64,000 nucleotides of DNA from contig NC_003281.10 of NCBI RefSeq assembly GCF_000002985.6, positions 8,680,001 through 8,744,000 on the forward strand, read 5' to 3'. This DNA is from Caenorhabditis elegans (Eukaryota > Nematoda > Chromadorea > Rhabditida > Rhabditidae). The notes below the pieces were generated by a model. It ran no database searches and was not told where the DNA came from. It saw nothing but the letters and a program-made list of their open reading frames with translations. Position 1 is the stretch's first letter, and each line of letters begins with the position of its first letter. This document shows positions 1-12,944 of the stretch, piece by piece. Both the position numbers and the translations under genes were made by a program.

Positions 1-188
1 AAAATTGAATTCTGCTTCCGTTTTAAACTGCTTCACGGCACGGAAAAAAGGGCAGTATTTCAAATGAAGATTATCAAAAATTGAAAATTCGTTTAACGTT
101 TTGTTTTTCAAATTTTTGTATTTTCTCCTTTTTTGATTTATCGGAAGTTAGGACCACTCTGCGTATTTTTTTTTTCTAAATCTCTCAC

Positions 189-3100
189 CTGTATAACCTT
201 ATCAGCACTCTGTTGATCGGCCTGTTGCTTTCTGCGTCGAATAAATTCTTTCCGTCGTGCCAAAGCATCTTGTCGTGCTCCACCCGAATGAACTGATGAG
301 ATCGAAGACGATGGACTTGTCATTTGCCCTGCGATTTTACGCTGAAAAAAGTTTAATTAGAAAATAAATTCCTATATAGAAATTAAAATAAGAAATGCTA
401 AATTTTAAAAACTAAATTTAATTCAAGTTTTCAAAAAACGTGACTTTTTGCAATAAATAAATAAATATGATTCTATCTTTTTTGGTTACATGATTTTCTT
501 ACGAAAAAAAGTGTAAATAAAATTGATTACAGCTAATTTGGAACCAAATTCTAGATATTTTTTGCTTTACAATTCATATTTCAATATCTAAATAAATAAT
601 TCTTTAAAACTTTTTTCCATCTGTTGATCACCTGCTGGTTCGAGGTCACTCACCCAAAGACAATCTGCCAGCAGCATTGTTTTTTTTAAACGAAATTCAA
701 TAGAAATATCAAATATGTATTGAAAATGGCCTAGCGAATATTTTTTTGCAGATTTTTTTTTCGAAAGTTATGCTCTGCTCTTCTTTTCTGCTTTAAGACT
801 GCTCTCTACGAGTTTTCAAAGCGGGCTCTCCGACCGGAACAAGACAAAGTAAGAGGAGAAGAAGATGTGGAGGAAGAAATTGAGAAGAAGAGAAGAAATA
901 AGATGTCGTTTTTTTTCCGGCAACTGACCAAAATGGGATAGAAAAAAGTGCAAAAAATGGGAGGAAGTGAACGACTCATTTTTTGCAAAAATAAAGAAGG
1001 AAACCCCCCAACGCGCGAACTTTTTCTTGAAAAATGAGGTAGATCAAAAATGTAAAATGATGCAATTTTTCAAATTTTACAGAAAGAACTGGAAGATGGA
1101 GCAGTAATGCATTCGAAATGAATTGTGTTTACTCGAAATTGATAGATTTATGAATGAAAATGGTTAAACATTGATTTTTGGCATGAAAAATTATTTTGCA
1201 GTATTTTGAAAAAAAAAATATTTTTTCGTTTACAAAACCGCAAATTTTTGGAAATTTGTGACTGGTTTTATATATTAAAATATTTTAGTGTCCGCTAATA
1301 TTTTTATAAATTTATAAATTATGCGAGTTTCGACGCAGAAATACAGTACTCATGTTTTTCGAATTTTCTTGAAAAAATAATTCAAATAGTCAATAATTTC
1401 CTATCTTTTTTTTTCATTTTTAAAACAAAATCGAAAATGTTCTTTTTTAGAAGTTATATTTCGTAGAAACTTATATTTTTCGAAAAGAGCTTAAAATATC
1501 GGTTTCTGGTTGAAAGGAATGTTTTTTTTTTGATAAACTGTTGAATGATTTTCAATTAAGTTTTAAAAATCACACTTTTTGTTCTTCGAAATTTGAAAAT
1601 CGATGTTCTCTGGAAAAAAACCGAAAAAATTGAAATTATATTTTCACGTCAATATGTCTTTTTCTCAATCATTTTTTAAATTCCAACAAACCTGATGTTC
1701 CAACGAGAAATCAATATTATAAAATGCTAATTTCTTTCTTGCATCATTCGGTTTTGGAGGCATCACCAAGTTTTCGTTTCTGAAAATTAAAAATTTTAAA
1801 AGAAAAATCCGATGATTCAAATGAAGAAGTTGACCACCATCGATTAATCCCAATGGCCACAACTTCATTAATGCAAATCTTTTTCTCAATTTTGGGAAAT
1901 TTCATATCTGTTGTTGTGTCTCTAGTAATGTTGAGTCATGTGTTCCGAGAGAGGCATGAGAAATTTCCAAAAAAAAATAAAAGAACACATTATTTTTTTT
2001 CGGCTTTTTCAAAATGTTTGCATATCAAAATATATAAAAGAATTGAAGCGTATAACCATTGATAAATTGTGAGAAAAAAAGTCTCGAGACTTTTACGGAA
2101 GAATTTTGTTCGGCAACGCTTTTCTAGTTATCAATTTGCTTAAAACATTGTTTTATTCATTTTTCTGTGCTTATTCAATTTTTCAACAAAAAAAATACTC
2201 AAAATAGCTGAATTCTTTTTGAATTTTCGTGGAAATTATAGGCCTAGTTTCGTAATTTTCGCTTTTTGAGCTAAATTTTTTGATTTTTGTCATAACGAAG
2301 CTAGGCCAATAATTTCCGCAACAAAATTTTTTTAAAAATTTAAAAACTTTTTTTTCAATATCTTAATACTTTTAAATTTCAAACTTACTCATGTAAATCC
2401 AAAACTTTCAAATCAGGCAACAAATGTATTCCCTCTGGCAGTGTAATCAATCGATTATGATCTAATTTCAATTTCTGAAGCTTAACACATCGCGAGATTC
2501 CTTCTGGAACTAATTCCAGCTTGTTATATGACAAATGAAGTACGGTAAGTTGAATGAGTTTTCCTATTCCAGATGGTATTCCTTCGAATGTCAATTGGTT
2601 ATTTGCTGCGTATAATTTGGTGAGTCTTGTCAATTTGACAACACAATCCGGAAGAACTGTCAATTGATTATGGCTCATGTTTAATGTTTCCAAATTCTCC
2701 CATTCTCCTTCAGTCATATTCAATTTTTCGATTTTATTTCCACTTAGATTCAATTTTCGAAGATTTCGCAGTTTGAAGAGAGCTTCCGGGACAATGGGAA
2801 GATTGTTTTCAGAAAAATCAACATCCTGGAAACGTAAAACTTTAAATTGTAAGCTGAAAACTCTGAAACTCACTCTTAAATTATGCATATCATCCAGAGT
2901 TGGAGGAATATTATCCAGCGTTCGATTGGTATTACTCATGTGAAGAACGCTTAGGGATGTCATGCTGAAAGACTCTTTGTTTTGAATTTCTGTTTTTTTT
3001 CAGTAACCTTGGTAATTGTTTCAATTGGAAATGATTAAGTGGATTATTTGAAAGTTTCAAACTTTGAAGCATGCTTAATCGACGAATCTGTGGTGGAAGC

Positions 3101-3693
3101 ATGTCCAATTTGTTGTTCGAAAGATCCAGGAACAATAAGTCGATAAGATTGGCACAAACGCTGTTCGGAATAGTTTCAATATTATTATAGCTCAAATTCA
3201 GAACGATTGATCCTTTTGCATACTCCAAATTTGTTGGAACTTCTCTCAATTGATTTCGCGATAAATCGATAATTGTAAGATCTTTCATGCGGAAAATGTC
3301 CGTTGGAATTCCGGCGGTTTTTAGCTGAAAATCTCGTTTTATTTTATTTTAACTAAATTAGAAAACAAAAATTCTTACGTTATTATCCCTGACAATCACT
3401 GATCGTAGTCGCGGTAAATCAGAAAGCTCTCCATGTACAGAAATAAGTTGATTGTGAGCCATTTGCAGATGTTCCAGATTCGCACAACGCGACAGCTCAT
3501 CAGGCACCTGTTCGAGCTTCGAATCGTTCAATTTCAACCATGTCATTTGCGTCATTTGTTCCACATCGTGAGGAAATCGATCTCCCTGAAAAAAAACGTA
3601 TAAAAATTGTGTCTAAAACTAAGAAAAACTCACCGAAAAGTCATTTCCCGAGAAATCGATTCCTTTGACGAATTGTAACACTCCTGTTGACAT
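189..3693 (-). CDS. fli-1: Flightless-1 homologue, amino-terminal leucine-rich-repeat half (partial at left edge)
   Basis: Seven exons are visible on the minus strand: 3693-3634, 3585-3379, 3324-3008, 2964-2874, 2825-2389, 1779-1692 and 341-189, giving 451 codons in frame. The protein starts MSTGVLQFVKGIDFSGNDFS, which parallels the start of animal flightless-1. A long run of leucine-rich repeats (LxxLxLSxNxL) follows to about residue 370. The family's signature linker NLVMPPKPND...YNIDFSLEHQ comes next, then a basic stretch (RRKEFIRRRKQQ). In the family this leads into six gelsolin repeats; those must lie beyond base 1. The protein links actin remodelling to LRR-mediated partner binding in cytoplasm and nucleus. 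The last visible exon ends at a normal gtgag donor, so the truncation is due to the window edge. The ATG at 3693 has no in-frame upstream alternative nearby. Identity is very secure. Confidence 0.95.
342..1691. other. 1.35 kb fli-1 intron
   Basis: This is the intron between the LRR exon block and the basic linker exon of fli-1. It is AT-rich, with poly-A/T runs and no coding exon that I can support. The short ORFs on either strand lack codon-usage bias and splice context. Confidence 0.6.
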
Positions 3694-4808
3694 ATTTGTA
3701 GCGATCTATTGCATTTTATTTCACTAAACACTAAAATTAATATATAAATATAGATTTAAAGCAATTAAATGAATAAATTTCAAAGAAAACTGTGGAAATT
3801 GTTAAATTTGTAATTGAAAAAACTCAAAATGGCGGTGGTGGCCTAGAAACCGGAAGGCCGTGGCCTAGGATTTGCGCGTGGCAAAAATAACCGTTCGAAA
3901 AGAGAAGTGAAAATTTCAAGTCTAGAATGCAAGATTTATGAGATTTTACCACATTTTTTCTTCATTAAAATTGGTTTTGAGCACGAAAAGGAAGTGATAT
4001 CAGAAGTGTGTCAAATATAAAAAGAATACCTCCTATTTCATAATTATTGGGCATCATTTGTGTTTACAACATTTTGTCACCTGACTTTATTTTGCATTTC
4101 CGTGCTGGTTTTCTCATCAAAAATCTTTTTTATAAAAAAATATTTCGAAATAAAAGTAAGTGATAACTGCTGACTTTTGGAAATGAAGTGAAATAGGAAA
4201 ACATATCAAATTGGTAACAATTTTCGCAATTTTATTACTGTTTAGCTACAGTAGTAGCTACTGTACATTAGGATCAAGAACCAATATATTTTAAGGATTT
4301 TTCTAGGAATTGAAGTCGAGATTTTAAAATGGTTATGTGCAACTGTTAAAGTTTAAAAAATTTAAAGGTTGTTCTGTGAAACTTTGAAAATTCGTATAAC
4401 GAATAAACCCAAAAAGAGCAAGAAGTGGAACTGGGAGACGAACAATTAACAAGGTGATCCGAAACGGAGAAACATAAAGAAACGGGACGAGCACCCCGGC
4501 CCGGGAGCCTCACACGAACAGAAAGGAGAAGCTGTAGAGAGAGAGTGATCGGAATAGAGACACAGACAACTCGCCCGATGAGTGTTACACTACAGATCCA
4601 TGAAAAATAGCACGGGAACCCAGAGAGACGCAGATATTAGAGAGCATTTGACGGGCAAGGTGGACCGGATATATCAGAGGAGGGAAGAAATGCCAGAGAA
4701 GTACCAACTGAAGTCGCAACCTTTCGAATCTTTGAATCGCATCTTTGTCCTTCTTTTTCTCTGTTTTATCTCTTGTTATTCATATGGAAATGATGTGTGT
4801 GTATTCAG
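3694..4808. promoter_or_regulatory. Divergent intergenic region between fli-1 and anmt-1
   Basis: About 1.1 kb separates the two divergent start codons and should hold both promoters. It contains a small perfect hairpin around 4246-4266 (tagctacagtagtagctactgta core). A purine-rich transcribed-looking stretch at about 4410-4700 ends at an acceptor-like TATTCAG directly before the anmt-1 ATG. The open frame at 4582-4812 shows no recognisable protein and is more likely 5' untranslated or outron sequence. Confidence 0.45.
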
Positions 4809-6326
4809 ATGACCGGAACAACGGAAAACGATAATACTGGAGAAGATGAAAAGCCAAAGGATGAAGAATGTGCAGCTATTGAGCATAAAGATAAAGTTCG
4901 TGTTTATCAGAAAGTTTTGGAACATGTCATAGAAGATAAAAATGACTAGATATCGTAGTAATACTTTTGAAACTATTTTGAAAATTTTAGTTTACAGTCG
5001 AAAGTGCCTGTCTAAATGTTTCAAAATTTTGGCAGTTGCCAAAACTATTACTACACCAAAAAAAAAAACAAAAATAAAAAAAGCATGATGTTAATAAATA
5101 CAAAATTTCAGTTCAACCCAACAGCATATCTCAATAGTTTCTATAAAACAGCATCAGAAGATACAGCAATGCAAATAGTACTCTTCTTTCTACCTGGAAT
5201 CCTTTATCGTTTACCTCAAAAAGTTCGAAGTGTTCTGGATTTGGGTGCAGGTCCAACTGTATATCTTCCAATTTCTTTGCGGGATCGTGCTGAAAATATT
5301 TATACTTCTGACTATGCACCAGCTAATCGAGATACACTTATCAATTGGATTGAGGACAAGTAGGTTAATTTCTGAAATTAATATATTAAGTTCAATTTCA
5401 GATCTGACTTTGATTGGGACAATGTGTGTTCATGGATTGCCAATATTGAAGCATCTATGGAAACTGGAAAGCAAATGCAGAATAAGACGAGAAAGTTGAT
5501 GAGAGCAGTTTTAGATGTAAGTTTTGAAATATCGTTTTATAGATTTTAATATAAAATTAAATTTGTGGGTCTTTATAAAGATGAGGAAGATTACTGTAGA
5601 TATTTCAGTTGTTTTGTCATTTTTTCGCAACAATCCGGTGAACTCGGTTCCCGGGAATTCCCGGTCTCGAAACAAAAAATGTCCGATAGGTTAGAAACTA
5701 GAGTACCTCTTAAAGGCGCACATCCTTTCCCACCTATCGAAAATTTGTCGTGTCGAGACCGGGTAGCTAATTTTATGCCAAAAAGCGCAAATTTTCGCGT
5801 CAAAGTTTTGCATGTTATCAAATGTTTAATTTCAGGTGAACGTCCATGAATCTCCGGTTGTTCAATCAATTGTCTGGAAAGAAAATGAGCAAGTTCAAGT
5901 TCCAGACAAATTTCAAGTTGTATCAACTGTCTTCTGTCTAGAGTATTCATGTGAAACTCTTGAAGCATATTTCCGGGCGGTACGAAGTGCGTGTTCCCTT
6001 ATTGATGAAGGTGGTATTCTGATTCAAGGTGGTGTTCTCGATGCAACGACCTACAATTTTGGAGGAAAAACATTTCGATGTCATCGGCTGAAACAAGCAC
6101 ATATAATTGAAAGTCTCAAGGTAAATTGTATTTTTGAAAAAAGTGTTTTAAAATATTATTCTTTGAAAAAAAAGATCCACCAACAAGAGCAAAAAATTTC
6201 AAAATGTTCCAAATTATTCTCCCAACCATATGATTTCAGGCAAATGGTATGGCGACAACTGCCGAACAAGGATATAAATTCATTACACATGACGACATTT
6301 TCTTACTTGTATCGAAGAAACTTTAG
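4809..6326 (+). CDS. anmt-1: Nicotinamide/amine N-methyltransferase (NNMT/PNMT/TEMT family)
   Basis: The gene has five exons: 4809-4913, 5112-5359, 5402-5516, 5836-6120 and 6240-6326, which sum to 840 bases and 279 residues. The class I methyltransferase fold is clear: FNPTAYLNSFYKTAS near the start, the SAM-binding motif VLDLGAGPTVY at about residue 72, then TSDYAPANRDTLINWIED and DFDW, which are typical of the NNMT/PNMT/TEMT family. In this family the enzyme moves a methyl group from S-adenosylmethionine to nicotinamide or small amines in the cytosol. The carboxyl end closes with YKFITHDDIFLLVSKKL. The first donor (AAA before gttttg at 4914) is weak, but it is the choice that keeps frame. 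The ATG lies directly after TATTCAG, so the mRNA may be trans-spliced. Intron 3 carries a copy of the dispersed inverted repeat. Confidence 0.9.
5640..5772. repeat. Dispersed inverted repeat, copy in anmt-1 intron
   Basis: A ccggtctcga arm near 5661 faces a tcgtgtcgagaccggg arm near 5748-5765. A taaaggcgcacatcctttcc module lies between them (5712-5732). The same modules recur at about 14050-14165, 24088-24310, 49068-49560, 52450-52735 and 61840-61905. Confidence 0.7.
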
Positions 6327-6643
6327 TTAAATATTTTTTAATTTGTTGTGTTTTTTTAAAAATATTTTATAAACTTTTAACTATTCAGTAAAGTTAGTAC
6401 CACTTCCTTTTTGGTGATGGCAATGATGGTGATATTTGACAGAATATCGAAAAGGAAAAAGAAAGTGTTCAGAAATGACCAGTAGAATTACGAGGAGACG
6501 AAAAGGCACGACAACCGCTACAATCTATACACATAAACATTTAAAAAGAGAAATACGGGAAAATGGCAGAAATGGGAAGAATAAATAGTTGGGACAATCA
6601 CTAATTTATCATACAGAAAAGTGGGTTTAAAGTAACCTCGAGT
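6327..6643. other. Convergent 3' intergenic space
   Basis: This stretch holds the 3' untranslated regions of anmt-1 (plus) and the thiolase gene (minus). I see no further gene. Confidence 0.6.
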
Positions 6644-8163
6644 TTACTTTCCATAAGCCTCAATGAGCATTCCAACTCCGTGACCTCCAGCAGCACAGGC
6701 TGCAATTACAGCGTACTGTCCCTTCTCTTCCTTCAGTCTGTGAGCTGAATGAGTTGCAAGTCTCACACCAGTGGCTCCGAATGGATGTCCGATTGACAAA
6801 GATCCTCCCCACAGGTTGAGCTTGTCCATTGGAACTCTTCCGAATTTACCAGATCGTTTCATCTGCTCTTTGCAGAAGTAATCACTGTCCATCGCGTTCA
6901 AATTGGCAAGGACTTGTCCGGCAAAAGCTTCGTGAATCTCAAATACATCAACATCCTTAAGAGTGAGTCCTGCCTTGTCCAGAAGCTTTGGAATGACGTA
7001 GGCTGGAGAGAGCAGGAGCTGATCTTTTGGATCCTGAAATATATTGGAAATTAAAAACGCTCGAAAGCTACTAAAAACAACAAAACTATTATAATCTTAC
7101 CTGTGCAACATACAAATAGTCTCTCAAGTAGGCTTTTGGCTTGTATCCGTTGGCAAGAGCATACTCCTCAGTCATGATAAGAGCAGCAGAAGCACCATCG
7201 GTCAAGTAAGATGCGTTGGCAGCAGTCACAGTTCCGTGTGGCTTCACAAATGCTGGTTTCAGAGATGACAGCTTCTCAAGAGTGGATACACGAATTCCGT
7301 TGTCCTCTTTGATTGTCTTTGGCTTTTTTCCGTCTAAGAATACTGGAACAACATCAGTGAATTTTCCATTCTTAGCTGCTTCCGAAGCAAGAGTGTGGGA
7401 GCGGATTGCGAATTCGTCTTGTTCTCTGAAAATAGAAATAAGTAGACATTAATTAATTTCCCAGAAATTTAAGGAAAATTACCTTCTAGAAACATTGAAC
7501 GCGGCAGCAAGTCTGTCTCCACTGTGTCCCATTGTCTCACCAGTTGAGAACTCAGCGACCGCTGGCAGTTCAGGAGAAAGCAAATTTTTGACAATTTGTC
7601 CTCCAATCTTCAACTTCGATGGAACATCTTTTGCTTTATTCATTCCCAACATAGCCTTTCTGGCGTTTCGATTGTAACGAATTGGCACATCAGACAACAA
7701 TTCGACTCCTCCGGCGATGATTGCATTTGCATTTCCAGTGGCGAGCATTCCCATTCCAGTGGTCATTGCGACATTTGATGAGATGCATGCAAGAGTGACA
7801 GTGTGAGCTGGGATCTTATCTGGAACACCAGCGAGAAGAGCAGCTTCTCTAGCAATGTTACTGGTCTTGCATTCTTGAATAACTGTTCCACAAATAATGT
7901 GATCGAGTTGTTCATATGGCAGCTTTGTCTTCTCCACTAGTGCTGAAAAATGAAAAATTAATTTTCCTTATTTACAAATTTCTATACAAACCCTTGATAG
8001 CTTCTTTCTGTAAGTCAACAGCCATTAAATCCTTGAAAACAGTTCCAGAAACGACAAATGGAGTACGAACTGCATCGACAAGTACAATATTTGGCATATT
8101 TTTCTTGGCGACTGCCGAAGCGGCACGAGCAGTCCCGAACGAAGTGCTAACTGCGCGGAGCAT
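6644..8163 (-). CDS. Mitochondrial acetyl-CoA acyltransferase / trifunctional protein beta subunit (thiolase)
   Basis: Four exons (8163-7992, 7942-7483, 7425-7101, 7033-6644) encode 448 residues; I believe this is B0303.3. It is the 3-ketoacyl-CoA thiolase that ends each beta-oxidation cycle, cleaving 3-ketoacyl-CoA with CoA. The acyl-accepting cysteine is in VTLACISSN (about Cys110). The catalytic histidine sits in IHEAFAGQ, and the second cysteine in the closing CAAGGHG motif (about Cys432). [20 protein letters not shown] is the GHPxGAT thiolase signature. The beta-subunit assignment rests on [20 protein letters not shown] insertions and the C-terminal IEAYGK. The start [21 protein letters not shown] is a plausible mitochondrial presequence. 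A TTTTCAG acceptor sits three bases upstream of the ATG, as expected for spliced-leader addition. The gene converges on anmt-1 with about 320 bases between stops. Confidence 0.93.
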
Positions 8164-9960
8164 CTTCTGAAAAGAAATCAGATTTAATTTTGGAGGTGGT
8201 TTATTTTTGAGAATAAATCTCCAAAGAACAAAAAATGCGTTCAAGAAAATAATTTAACGTACGAAAGAGAACAAAAAACAAATATGGAATCAAATTTGGT
8301 TCGCTACGTGTACTCTTATCATTTCATCATTGCCTACGGACAGAAGGGGACAAAGTATTTTCCCTCTCCTTTGAAAGAACACAGCAGAATAATTTTACAC
8401 CCTTTCTTGATTTTTGAGAATATTAAACCAGACTTACTCTATTTGAAACGACAGCAGAACAAAAGCAACGGATCAAAAAATGAAATGAATTTAAATAATT
8501 TCTACATTGAAAAACCAAGAATTTAGAGAAACATTTAAAAAAAAGAAACGTGGCCGATCAGAAAAGAAAAAAATATATACTACAAAGTTCACAAAAAAAA
8601 ATTCTTAAAAGCTGAAGAAAGAAAGTTCAAAATGTTAAAATCCAAAAAGAAATAATCAAACTAGAAAACAAATACACAATCGATAGATATAGTGTAGGTC
8701 ACCAACACACAAGATAATAAGTGATGAGAGGAGGAGACGAGACGAACACAACAAGAAAACCTGGCTGTTGTGGCCTCCCATGCGCCGCCCGTCCGTCCGT
8801 CTGGACTTTGTACCTTGATAAATTCTCTATGTAGGCTACGGGTAGATAACTAATTTTACAGACACGAGGTGCAAATTGAACAGGAAAACGTGGTATGGGT
8901 TTGGAAAAAGGCAGGATGGGAAAAATTACGGGCAGTTTAATTTGAGCTGAGAGAAAGTTATTTGAAGGAGGACGAACGGTTCTGGGTTTAGCGCTTGTAT
9001 AGGCTCAATATGTGCCAAAATAAACGAATTTCGTATTAAGACTTCTCAAAAATGTATCAAACATTTCTCGGTGGTTCAAAATAAATATAATATTAAACTC
9101 CTAAATATTTTACACATTTTCTCGTTTATCTCAAATTATTTCGTTGGTTAAGTAAATTTTAAGCGTAGAGGAATGCAAATTTTGTTAGTCTTTTGTTATT
9201 TTAGTATATTTATACAAAAAATCGAGGAAATATCAAATAAAATCAAGATATTCTGATGAAAAATGTTGAAAAAAAAGTTTTGATAAATAAAATAAACTCT
9301 CGCGCTTATCGGGTGTACTACGGTATTAAAGGCACATAAGCGTATGTCTGACGTTGGGTCTCGCAGCGTTTGCAATAACCAGCTGGAAGGGAGAAATGGA
9401 AATTAAATTTTTTTTAACGAAAAGATCTGTTCCATTGTTATTTTTCTAGTTTTTTCCCACTTTTTCTCAAAAGTTTTTCTCTAATTCGAATACTTTTCGT
9501 TTAAAAGTTTGCCAAATTCATTTTGAGGTACATAAATTAATAGCAAAATCACAAATATCACAACAAATACAATTAATTCATTTTTCCTTTCTTTTTTCAC
9601 TTCACTCAACACCTTTTTCGATTCTTATCTTCTTTCGAATTCTTTTTCTAATCTACTCTCTCATTTCGCCTCTTTATAAATACTACTTTCTTACAGGCTA
9701 AATAGTTTTTTTTCACAAAAATAATTTCTGAAAAAACAAATTTTAAATTCTTTTTATAAAATTTAACAAAAAGGTTGTTTTCCTAAAAAAGCGTGCAATT
9801 GCCCGTCGATTAGTGCGCTTTCACGTATCGATTCTCTGCGCCAAGGAACATTTTAACCAACACGCTTCTCTTTATTTCTCTCAGTCTCTCAAGCATCATC
9901 TGATTTCATATTATTCTTCACTTTATTCTTCATTATTCCAGACAACACAACTAGACAAAA
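8164..9960. promoter_or_regulatory. Divergent intergenic region, thiolase gene / TMUB-like gene
   Basis: This 1.8 kb stretch lies between two divergent genes and presumably contains both promoters. It is AT-rich, with purine tracts at 8540-8760. An acceptor-like ATTCCAG ends at 9941, 19 bases before the TMUB-like ATG, which suggests spliced-leader addition. The open frame at 8284-8526 shows no domain or codon bias and I do not call it. Confidence 0.5.
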
Positions 9961-12944
9961 ATGAATGCATTAATTGTTAAATCTGCACTCGAATATTTAG
10001 AGGTAAGTTGAACATTTATTGATTTTTTGAACCCTTTTCCCATTTTTTCATTGTTATGAAAAAGTGTCAAATTGAAATTGTTTAACTTCAAATCTAAAAA
10101 AAACTATTTTCAGCTAAGCACAGTCGTCGCAATATTAATCATCATAGCATGTGCACTTTTATCATATCAAATCTCTGCTCGAAGGCCTTTATATTATAAC
10201 TTATTTGTTGTAGAAATGCACACTTGGACAACTAGGAGGATGGTGCAGGTAATTTTATTTAAATATTAAAAGAAAAAAAAAACGAAAAACACTATTGGAA
10301 AATTTCGAATAAATTTCTAAACTTCAAAATACAGGTTCTTCATCTCGGTCAAGAGTTCACACCGCCCGTCACATGGGAACGATTAGTTCAACGAATGAGG
10401 GCAAGAGCTCCACGAATTCAAGGAGAGCAAAGAGTGGCAATTTCTGATACAAATATTGTGATACAGTCGCCGAATACGGTTATTGATTCACCAGCTCCTG
10501 CAAGGTTTACTTTTAAAAATGTATTCAAATGTTTAATATTTCCAATTCCAGATCACCAGACGTTGACCTAATAACATTATGGGACATTGAAATGCCGCCA
10601 CCGAGTGCTGGTCACGTGCCTGACGCCACAAGGGATAGTCAGTATGCTGCTGCAGCGGCGATAGCAATTTTAGCTAGAGGGTTAGTTTTTAAAAAGTTTA
10701 ATTTAAGGTTTAAAACATTCAAAAATTCTGTATTTTTCCAGAGACGACGCATCTTTGATGTCTCGAACGTACAGGCCTCAACTTCGTCCACCAACAGAAC
10801 GATCTGGAAATACTCGAGTTGATGAGTCGAGACCCAGCGTAAATGAAGAAAAAAAATTGATTTTAAAATAATTTATTTTGGTTCAGGAAAATTCTTCACG
10901 ACATGATTACGTTACTACAGACGTTACGTATACGACTCCATGTAAGTTTTTCATATTGCTTTTTTTCGAAACTTTACCCGAACAATTTTAGCTAAAACTT
11001 CAAATATGACATAAAATCGACAATTTAATATTTATTTTCAATTTTTTGTAGGAAAAGCCTGAAAATTAGAGAAGAGATGAAACTAATTCATTTAAAAAAT
11101 TAGAATCAGTTTCTTAATTTTTTAACAGTTACATTCGGTCATTCCGGCCTTTTTTATAATTAAAAGTAAAATCCCCGCCTGAAAATTAAAAATGTATGGA
11201 TTTTCAGCAATAAACCCGGATATGCAACATCATCTTTCAACAAGAACGTCAAATGTAACACAAACTCAGCCTCCAACAAATCAAGTGTTCGCTGATACAC
11301 CAGAGCTTACAGAAGATATTGTGATAGATCAACAGGAAGAAGATGATGAAGAGGATGACGATGACGATAGTTCAGATGATGCAATAATAGAAGATCATGA
11401 AGAAGAAGAAGGTCAAGATGATGATGAAGAAACTGAAATTGAAATTGATAGAGGAGGTCCTATTGAAGAAATTGAGCAAGTCGAAGTTGAGCAAAATGAG
11501 GATCCGCCACTGGATGATCAAGAAGTAGAAGCTCAACCGGAGCAAGTTCTTCAAGAAACTAAAGAATCCGAATTTCCAGTAATCGAAGGACCATCAGAAG
11601 GGAAGATTTTGATAAAGCTAAAGTTTATGAATGATACCGAGAAAAACACGTATGCATCACTGGAGGATACTGTAGCAAAGTTCAAAGTAGATCATTTCAC
11701 AAATCTTGCGAATCAGGTCATACGGCTCATTTATCAAGGTATCTTTAATTTTTTATGTAAAGTAAAAACAGTTAGTAATGTATTTTAAAGTTTAAAAAAA
11801 TTAATGAAAACAAATGTTTGGCATTTGGCAAAAAAGCTTTTTAAAAAATATTTCAAAAATGATAAAAAATAAGTGAAAACAAAGATCTAACGATTATTTT
11901 TTGCGAATTCCATAAAATTTCTGAAAATATAGAACACAATTTTATTGGCCTATATCTAAAGTATTCGTTGAAAGACACAAAAATGTACCTATCGACCGCA
12001 ATTTATTTTGTTGATAATTTGATAGATTGGAAAAATTGTGAAAACGTGCCACAGTTGAAAGTTTTATAGAATTCCCAAAATTTAATACCACTGGCTCATA
12101 ATCCTGAAAATCAAATGGAAAAATGAATATTAAAAAAAACTATTTGAAAAAATTAAAAGTCTTTTCTTCAAGCCTAAATAATTTTTAACTGAATTTTTCA
12201 GGCCAACTTCTCAGAGAAGATCATCGAACGCTAGAAGAATATGGTCTTCAACCAGGAAGTATAGTTCATTGTCATATTAGTACAACACCATATACACGAC
12301 CAGGAATAGCAACTCTTCCTCCAATTGTCAATAATGGTTTTCGACGAAGACCTCGAAGATCCGTCAGAGCTCCACGTGACACAACTCCAATGCCGTCGGA
12401 AAGTGTTCCAGTAGTTGATGAGAATGTTACAACAGCAAGAAGAAGAGCTGCGCAGGACAGAAATGTTGGACAGATCTATTTACTTTTATCAACAATGGTT
12501 CCAATTCTTTCTGGAATTGGATTGGCATTTTTCCGTCCTGATCGAATTCGAGATCTACTTCGGCCAGCCACACTTCTGACGATTAGCCAATGGGTATGCA
12601 ATTTACTTGTTGATAATGGATTGTTGGAACAAGATGATGATGATCAGGAAACTCATTTGCAAACTTCAACATTATTTTGGATTTTTGGAGGTGATTCTAA
12701 TTTTCAAAAAAAAACACGTCAAAACGCAATATTTATTACAGGTCAAATGGTCGCAGTGAGCATATTTCTGTACTACTTTCCAGATGTATTTGATCGAGTC
12801 GGCTTTTCGATCTTCATTATTGTATTTCTTTACTTCGTTTTTGTGGTTTATTCACGTCAGCGACGACGCCAACCGGATCCTGTTGAGGTTCAAAATGAAA
12901 TGATGGAAAATCAAATCGTCCAGGAGACTATTCGTCTTCTGTAA
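9961..12944 (+). CDS. TMUB1/2-like transmembrane protein with ubiquitin-like domain
   Basis: Nine exons (9961-10002, 10114-10248, 10335-10504, 10552-10680, 10742-10838, 10887-10941, 11208-11738, 12202-12690, 12742-12944) encode 616 residues. An amino-terminal membrane segment (about 17-35, VVAILIIIACALLSYQI) is followed by a low-complexity middle and a strongly acidic tract (EEDDEEDDDDDSSDD, about 250-300). A ubiquitin-like domain spans about 344-418 (ILIKLKFMNDTEK ... LIYQGQLLREDHRTLEEYG ... GSIVHCHIS). Two or three carboxyl-terminal membrane spans end in YVFVVYS-type hydrophobic sequence and basic RQRRRQ. This architecture matches vertebrate TMUB1/TMUB2, which act in ER membrane-protein quality control. 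The very long acidic linker is unlike the vertebrate proteins. I believe this is B0303.4. Confidence 0.85.

Noticed and set aside
637..660. B-box-like ggttcgaggtc in the fli-1 intron
   Set aside because: No A box or cloverleaf can be drawn around it.
8284..8526. 80-residue open frame in the thiolase/TMUB intergenic region
   Set aside because: No domain, no codon bias, and no promoter or splice evidence; probably part of the thiolase upstream region.
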